The notes under the pieces are model-generated. The model did no database searches and was not told the DNA's origin. It saw nothing but the letters and a program-made list of their open reading frames with translations. DNA of 42,413 bases, taken from assembly GCF_001544835.2 (NCBI RefSeq), contig NZ_FCNX02000029.1, positions 1 through 42,413 on the forward strand, written 5' to 3'. Within the stretch, counting starts at the first letter, position 1. The number at the start of each line of letters is the position of its first letter. Shown here one piece after another: positions 38,489-42,413 of this stretch. The DNA is from Caballeronia fortuita (GTDB taxonomy: Bacteria > Pseudomonadota > Gammaproteobacteria > Burkholderiales > Burkholderiaceae). A program made the translations under genes and the position numbers.

Positions 38489-38680
38489 TTAGCGGTGAAG
38501 CACGAAATCCAGAATGGGGCCACTGCACAGAATCAACCCCAGCACGCAGCCGCCAATCCATTCGAAAGCCACTTTCTTAAACATTTTTAGCATCCCCCGA
38601 TGCGTTTGCGGTTCGAAGATGGCCAGGGCGAAGCACGCCAGCGCGGCAAGTAAACAGCCCAGCAGCACGTGGAAAATCAT
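38489..38680 (-). CDS. Two-span membrane protein with possible dual start
   Basis: 63 residues: IFHVLLGCLLAALACFALAIF (span 1), then FEWIGGCVLGLILCSGPILDFV (span 2). The first start (38680) has GGGGG upstream. A second in-frame ATG at 38584 is preceded by the Shine-Dalgarno hairpin GCATC-GGGG-GATGC (38590-38603), which would give a 31-residue one-span product. Its promoter is site 6. Role unknown. Confidence 0.7.
   Translation of the reverse strand: MIFHVLLGCLLAALACFALAIFEPQTHRGMLKMFKKVAFEWIGGCVLGLILCSGPILDFVLHR
38590..38603 (-). promoter_or_regulatory. Shine-Dalgarno hairpin (copy C), internal
   Basis: GCATC-GGGG-GATGC, 5-bp stem with GGGG loop, five bases before an in-frame ATG inside 38489-38680. 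Confidence 0.6.
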
Positions 38681-38702
38681 GAAATCCCCCTAGCCATTCG
38701 TT

Positions 38703-38731
38703 ATATTAACTGTTTCCAAAAGCAAACACAA
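38703..38731 (-). promoter_or_regulatory. Promoter-operator of the TTGTGT family (site 6)
   Basis: Leftward TTGTGT, 17-bp spacer, TAATAT. Dyad TGTTTGCTTTTGGAAACA within. 23 bp before 38489-38680, directly after the helicase gene, so it would serve the membrane protein, zinc-ribbon and ParB genes. Confidence 0.87.
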
Positions 38732-38736
38732 GCAGT

Positions 38737-40176
38737 TTATGTAGCAGCCTGTTGTTTCCCACCCAAAGCCTTACGCCACGGGCTATTTGAGAATTTTTTG
38801 TGCGCCCAGCCGACCGGGTTTTTATAGCCGCGCTTTGAACCCAGCGCGATAAGTGCGCCCAGGTCTTTCGCTTCGGCTTCCTCGCGCTTCAGTTCGGCGC
38901 GGATGCGGCGCTTATCGGCTTCCGTGACTTCCTGCAATTCGCCATCGTCGGCATCGGGTAAGCGCGCTTCAGCGAACAGGCGCTTACCGCAGGACGGGCA
39001 TTGTTCTGGAAGCGGGCGGCGGATTTGCATGAAACAGTGGTCGCACGTAATGGGCGGTGGCGGGCCTTCCGGTTTCTTCCCGCCCTTGCCTTTCTCGCGG
39101 CCTTCCAGGCTCCATTCCCGCTCGTCATCAGGGAAGCCGTGGCGCGACGTGTTGCCCGCGTGGTCTAGGATGATGGCGATTTTCGCCAGCGCAGGGCGCA
39201 GGGCGCGGCCCACCATTTGCAGGAACAGGGAAAGGCTTTGCGTGGGTCGCATCAGCATCACGCAATCAATCGTCACATCGCAGCCCGCGATGGATGCCAG
39301 GTCGAAACCTTCCCCAAACAGGTCCACATTGCACAGGACCAGGATTCGCCCCGCTGCATAGTCCTGGATGATTCTTTTCCGCTCGCCCTTCGGCGTGCCT
39401 CCGTCCAGGTGCGCCGCCGCGATGCCCGCCAGGTTGAACTGGTCCGCGATGTGTTTGCTGTGCGCGATGGTCACGGCAAAAACCACCGTCCGCATGCCGT
39501 TCGCGTGCCTGCGCCAGTGCGCGATGGCGTCGCCAGTCAGCTTAGGCTTATCCATACGGGCTTCGGCATCGCCCTTGGCGAAATCGCCCATCGATTTTTT
39601 CGCGCCCTTCATATCGGGCGCATGCGGCGCATAAACGCGGTACTGCGACAGAAAGCCGTTTTCGATCAGCCAGGCGACAGATGGCCCCATTACCATCACA
39701 TCGAAGAAATCGCCCAGGCCGGTGCCGTCCAGGCGCCAGGGCGTCGCGCTTAGGCCAATATGCTTGGCGTTCGGCCAGGCGGCCTGCACAAGCTGCCAGC
39801 CCTTCGCGCCCATGTGGTGGCATTCATCCCAGATAGCCACTTTCGGTTCTTTCACGACCATTAGGCGCGTCTTCAATGTGTCGATGCTGCACACATTCAC
39901 CAGCGCATTGCCGTTCATCGGCATGCCGCTGGCCACGAACCCGTGATGTACGCCGAACTTATGAAACGTCTTCGACGTGCCTTCCACCAGTTCCGCGCGG
40001 TGGCATATGAAATTGACCGTTCCGCCGCGCTGCTGCGTGGCGTCCGCGATGAAAGTGGCTAACGCCGTCTTACCGGAACCCGTGGCCGATTGGATCAGCA
40101 CGCGCCGATGCGTGCGCAGCGCATCACGCGCGCGCTGCACTAGCACTTCCTGATAATCGCGAAGCTGAACCGCCAC
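38737..40176 (-). CDS. SF2 DEAD/DEAH-box helicase
   Basis: 479 residues from a GTG at 40176 (VAVQLRDYQEVLVQRARDAL), chosen because the usual Q-motif region starts there and TAGGGGCA precedes it; longer readings would run over the inverted repeat. Walker A ATGSGKT (31-37), DECH box WDECHHM, motif III SATPWR, motif VI QMVGRALRP. C-terminal zinc ribbon CDHC ... CPSCGKRL, then a basic tail. Likely unwinds branched DNA/RNA; in position like UvsW/RadD-type phage helicases. First gene of the leftward early operon. Confidence 0.92.
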   Translation of the reverse strand: MAVQLRDYQEVLVQRARDALRTHRRVLIQSATGSGKTALATFIADATQQRGGTVNFICHRAELVEGTSKTFHKFGVHHGFVASGMPMNGNALVNVCSIDTLKTRLMVVKEPKVAIWDECHHMGAKGWQLVQAAWPNAKHIGLSATPWRLDGTGLGDFFDVMVMGPSVAWLIENGFLSQYRVYAPHAPDMKGAKKSMGDFAKGDAEARMDKPKLTGDAIAHWRRHANGMRTVVFAVTIAHSKHIADQFNLAGIAAAHLDGGTPKGERKRIIQDYAAGRILVLCNVDLFGEGFDLASIAGCDVTIDCVMLMRPTQSLSLFLQMVGRALRPALAKIAIILDHAGNTSRHGFPDDEREWSLEGREKGKGGKKPEGPPPPITCDHCFMQIRRPLPEQCPSCGKRLFAEARLPDADDGELQEVTEADKRRIRAELKREEAEAKDLGALIALGSKRGYKNPVGWAHKKFSNSPWRKALGGKQQAAT

Positions 40177-40203
40177 CGTGTTGCCCCTAAACAACGAACT
40201 GAA

Positions 40204-40242
40204 GTAATTATGACCGATTTCCACAAGTTCGGTCATAATTAC
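40204..40242. promoter_or_regulatory. Perfect 14-bp inverted repeat in the divergent control region
   Basis: GTAATTATGACCGA (40204-40217), 11-bp spacer, TCGGTCATAATTAC (40229-40242). It sits directly downstream of a putative leftward -10 box and between two divergent early operons, so it is most likely an operator covering the helicase start of transcription; it could also form a leader RNA hairpin. Confidence 0.85.
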
Positions 40243-40270
40243 CGAATAGGTCAGGAATGCTCGTTGTAAA
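40243..40270 (-). promoter_or_regulatory. Putative leftward early promoter
   Basis: TTTACA (40270-40265), 16-bp spacer, TATTCG (40248-40243). It abuts the 14-bp inverted repeat. Moderate match only. Confidence 0.45.
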
Positions 40271-40302
40271 GTCGCAACTTGTAAAAAAATGTTTTGCGGG
40301 TG

Positions 40303-40331
40303 TTGACCTATGGAAACATAAATCACACAAT
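40303..40331 (+). promoter_or_regulatory. Putative rightward early promoter
   Basis: TTGACC (40303-40308), 17-bp spacer, CACAAT (40326-40331), 66 bp before the RecE-like gene. Confidence 0.55.
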
Positions 40332-40397
40332 TAGGCATCCGCTAAACGATTCACACAGAATTTTTTACCGGGCGCCACATTCTGGTGAAACATCAAA

Positions 40398-41507
40398 ATG
40401 CGGCCTGGAATCAAAGATGGCTTGACAAACGCGGAATATCATGGCGGCCCTGGCGTTTCCAAATCCCTGCTGGATTTGATCGCGCGAAGCCCCGCCCACA
40501 TGAAAGCCGCGCTGGATCGCCCGCCCGAAGAACGAACGCCAACGGCAGCGCAGGCCATAGGAACGGCCTTCCATGCGCTGGTTTTGGAACCTGGCGTGTT
40601 CGCGAAGGAATACACCCTGGGCCTGCGGCGGTCGGACTATCCCGAAGCGGTGGACGATAAGGAAGTTCTGGTGGGCATGGTCGCCGCACTGAACGCCACG
40701 CGGCAGCCGAAGCTGGCCACCACGGGCAGCAAGCAGGAACAGATTGAACGAATTCGGGCGGCGGCAAACTGGGCGAATCCGGAAAACCTGGACGAAATGA
40801 AGGGCGCGGAACTAAAGAATTTGATTGAAACGCTGAACAAGGAACGTACAGGACTCCTATCAGTCAGCGGCAGCACGGAACAGCTTGCGGAAACGCTCCG
40901 CGCGAACGGTAAGCCCGTTACGCTGTGGCGCGATTTGAAGGCCGAATGGGAACGCAACAATGGCCACCGCACCGTGTTGAGCGCGGAAGAATGGGACCAA
41001 CTCCACGCGATGCGTGATGCGGTGATGGCTCACCCGAAGGCGGCGGCGCTGCTTTCGAAGCCAGGCAAGGCGGAACAATCTGTGTACTGGCACGATGCCG
41101 TTACTGGCGTGCTGTGCCGATGCAGGCCGGACTACTTGACCGATGACGATTACTTAATCGATCTGAAGTCAACGGAAGACGCCAGCCCGGAAGAATTTGC
41201 GAAGTCAGTGGCGAACTATCGCTATCACGTCCAGCATCCGTTTTATTGGGATGGCTTGACGGCAGTAGGCAGGAAGCCCCGCGCGTTTGTGTTCATCGCA
41301 TGCGAAAAGAAAGCGCCATATGCGGTCGGCGTGTACGTGCTCGATGCGGCGGCGGTGGAACTCGGACGGATGCAGTACAGCAGGGATTTGGCGGTATATG
41401 CGGAATGCTTGGCATCGGGACAGTATCCCGCCTATAGCGAACGCATCGAACATTTGGCATTGCCTGGCTGGTATCTGAACAGCCGCGCACAACAGCTTGC
41501 AGCATAA
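40398..41507 (+). CDS. RecE-like exonuclease (DUF3799, PD-(D/E)XK)
   Basis: 369 residues. The start GIKDGLTNAEYHGGPGVSKSLLDLI, then AIGTAFHALVLEP, is the family opening. Catalytic part: GVLCRCRPDYL, YLIDLKSTEDASPEEFAK (D-x-K) and YRYHVQHPFYWDGL, a RecB-like nuclease core as in RecE. It resects DNA ends 5' to 3' to expose ssDNA. Followed by a Sak4-like ATPase 13 bp downstream, forming a phage recombination pair. Confidence 0.92.
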   Translation: MRPGIKDGLTNAEYHGGPGVSKSLLDLIARSPAHMKAALDRPPEERTPTAAQAIGTAFHALVLEPGVFAKEYTLGLRRSDYPEAVDDKEVLVGMVAALNATRQPKLATTGSKQEQIERIRAAANWANPENLDEMKGAELKNLIETLNKERTGLLSVSGSTEQLAETLRANGKPVTLWRDLKAEWERNNGHRTVLSAEEWDQLHAMRDAVMAHPKAAALLSKPGKAEQSVYWHDAVTGVLCRCRPDYLTDDDYLIDLKSTEDASPEEFAKSVANYRYHVQHPFYWDGLTAVGRKPRAFVFIACEKKAPYAVGVYVLDAAAVELGRMQYSRDLAVYAECLASGQYPAYSERIEHLALPGWYLNSRAQQLAA

Positions 41508-41520
41508 GGACTCCTAAAAA

Positions 41521-42413
41521 GTGGCTATCAAATTTGAACTGGCGGAACGCGAAGGCGCGCGCATCGTCATCGGCCTGGCTGGCGTGAGTGGCAGCGGGAA
41601 AACGCGCACGGGCCTGGAACTCGGCCACGGGCTGGTCCGTGGCGACACGTCGAAAATCGGCTTCGTCTGCACGGAAAACCGCCGTGGCCGCCTGTTCGCC
41701 CGCGTGCTGAAAGATGCGGACGGCAACGTGAAAAAGTTTTTCATTCACGATTTATATGCGCCGTTCTCGCCGCAGCGATATATCGACGTGATCGAAGGCG
41801 CGGCCAATGCCGGGTTCGAAGTGCTGATTATCGACAGCATTTCGCACGAATGGGAAGGCACGGGCGGATGCGAAGAAATCGCGAACCCGCCCGGTTCGAA
41901 CCTGAAGATTTCGAAGTGGAACGACGCGAAGGCCGAACATAAGCGGTTCATGAACGCCCTGCTTTCGTCGCCCATGCACATCATCGCCTGCATGCGTGCT
42001 CGCGAGAAAACGAAGATGGAGCGCGTCAACGGGAAAACGGAATACGTGCCGCAAGGCATCCAGCCGATTTGCGAAAAGAACTTCCCGTTCGAACTGACGG
42101 TTTCCATCATGATGCACGACGGCGGCAAGCAGCGCGAAGTGCTGAAAAGCCATCCTGATCTGGAAGCCATCGTGGGCACGGTCGGCTGGCACAAAGGCTT
42201 CCTGGGCTATGAACACGGCGCGGCTATCCGCGAATGGATCGACGGCGGCAGCCAGGTGGATGCAGAAGCGCAGCGCGCCCGCGACAGCCTGCAAATGGTC
42301 ACGGAAAAAGGGCTGGCCGAACTTCAGAAAGCATGGCTGGCGCTCCCCGCGAAAATCCGCAAGGCCATCAATGCGGACGGCAAATGTCCCGAAAGTCTGA
42401 AGAATAGCGCGGC
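41521..42413 (+). CDS. Sak4-like RecA-fold recombinase ATPase (runs off the window)
   Basis: Starts with GTG at 41521 after AAGGACTCC; no stop in the window, but the reading continues at position 1-156, total 323 residues. RecA-type core: IVIGLAGVSGSGKT (Walker A, 21-28) and EVLIIDSISHEW (Walker B, about 100-111), then HIIACMRAREKTKM, the usual third motif. Sak4-type ATPases anneal or pair ssDNA with their SSB. The operon context (RecE-like nuclease, SSB) fits this. Confidence 0.88.
   Translation, partial: MAIKFELAEREGARIVIGLAGVSGSGKTRTGLELGHGLVRGDTSKIGFVCTENRRGRLFARVLKDADGNVKKFFIHDLYAPFSPQRYIDVIEGAANAGFEVLIIDSISHEWEGTGGCEEIANPPGSNLKISKWNDAKAEHKRFMNALLSSPMHIIACMRAREKTKMERVNGKTEYVPQGIQPICEKNFPFELTVSIMMHDGGKQREVLKSHPDLEAIVGTVGWHKGFLGYEHGAAIREWIDGGSQVDAEAQRARDSLQMVTEKGLAELQKAWLALPAKIRKAINADGKCPESLKNSA
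42337..42413. repeat. Right copy of the 77-bp terminal direct repeat
   Basis: Identical to 1-77; see the left copy. Confidence 0.95.

Noticed and set aside
38737..40338. N-terminal extension of the helicase to 533 codons
   Set aside because: The extra residues cross the inverted repeat and the putative promoter; the helicase Q-motif region starts right after the GTG at 40176, which has a Shine-Dalgarno.

Overview
This window is the complete, circularly closed genome of a tailed bacteriophage, about 42.3 kb. The last 77 bases (42337-42413) repeat the first 77 exactly, and one gene reads straight through that join. The virion is a contractile-tailed (myovirus) hybrid: a lambda-like head (TerL of the GpA type, GpB-type portal, capsid gene fused to its HK97-type protease, gpZ-like and head-tail joining proteins) on a P2-like tail (V, W, J, I, fiber, sheath, tube, E/E', tape measure, U, X, D). 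High GC content, the DDDIPF tail of the SSB, the DnaA-box sequence and the Rz/Rz1 spanins point to a Gram-negative proteobacterial host, perhaps Burkholderiales; I cannot name it. I see no integrase, transposase, tRNA or CRISPR array.

Layout. Two early transcription units diverge from a control region at 40177-40397 that carries a perfect 14-bp inverted repeat. The rightward unit crosses the join: RecE-like exonuclease, Sak4-like recombinase ATPase, two small proteins, an Acb2/Tad1-type anti-defence sponge, SSB, and a SprT-like metalloprotease, ending near 2.6 kb. The leftward unit (40.2 to about 27 kb) holds an SF2 helicase, small zinc and membrane proteins, a ParB-like protein, a VRR-NUC nuclease, dUTPase, small DNA-binding proteins, a repressor-like HTH protein, a primase-helicase, and a run of small accessory genes with an HNH endonuclease. 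The late genes, all leftward, run from 26.8 to 2.9 kb: lysis (holin-like proteins, lysozyme, Rz/Rz1), terminase, head, then tail. Early and late transcription converge at 2579-2908, which holds terminators.

Regulation is unusually readable. (i) A promoter-operator family (TTGTGT -35 box, 17-18 bp spacer containing a TGTTT...AAACA dyad, TATA-like -10) precedes five early or accessory genes, and the dyad alone precedes the HTH regulator. (ii) A 17-bp element, GGTTCCACGTGTGGGTT, occurs four times without mismatch, each 30-88 bp before a head or tail gene start; one copy lies between a terminator and the sheath gene. (iii) A GAAAG-NNN-CTTTC hairpin recurs about a dozen times, often at gene junctions. 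(iv) Several early genes display the Shine-Dalgarno sequence in the loop of a small hairpin whose stem bases covary. (v) Four DnaA-box-like sequences lie next to an AT-rich stretch upstream of the small terminase gene, a candidate replication origin. The tail chaperone gene E carries a canonical GGGTTTT -1 frameshift site.
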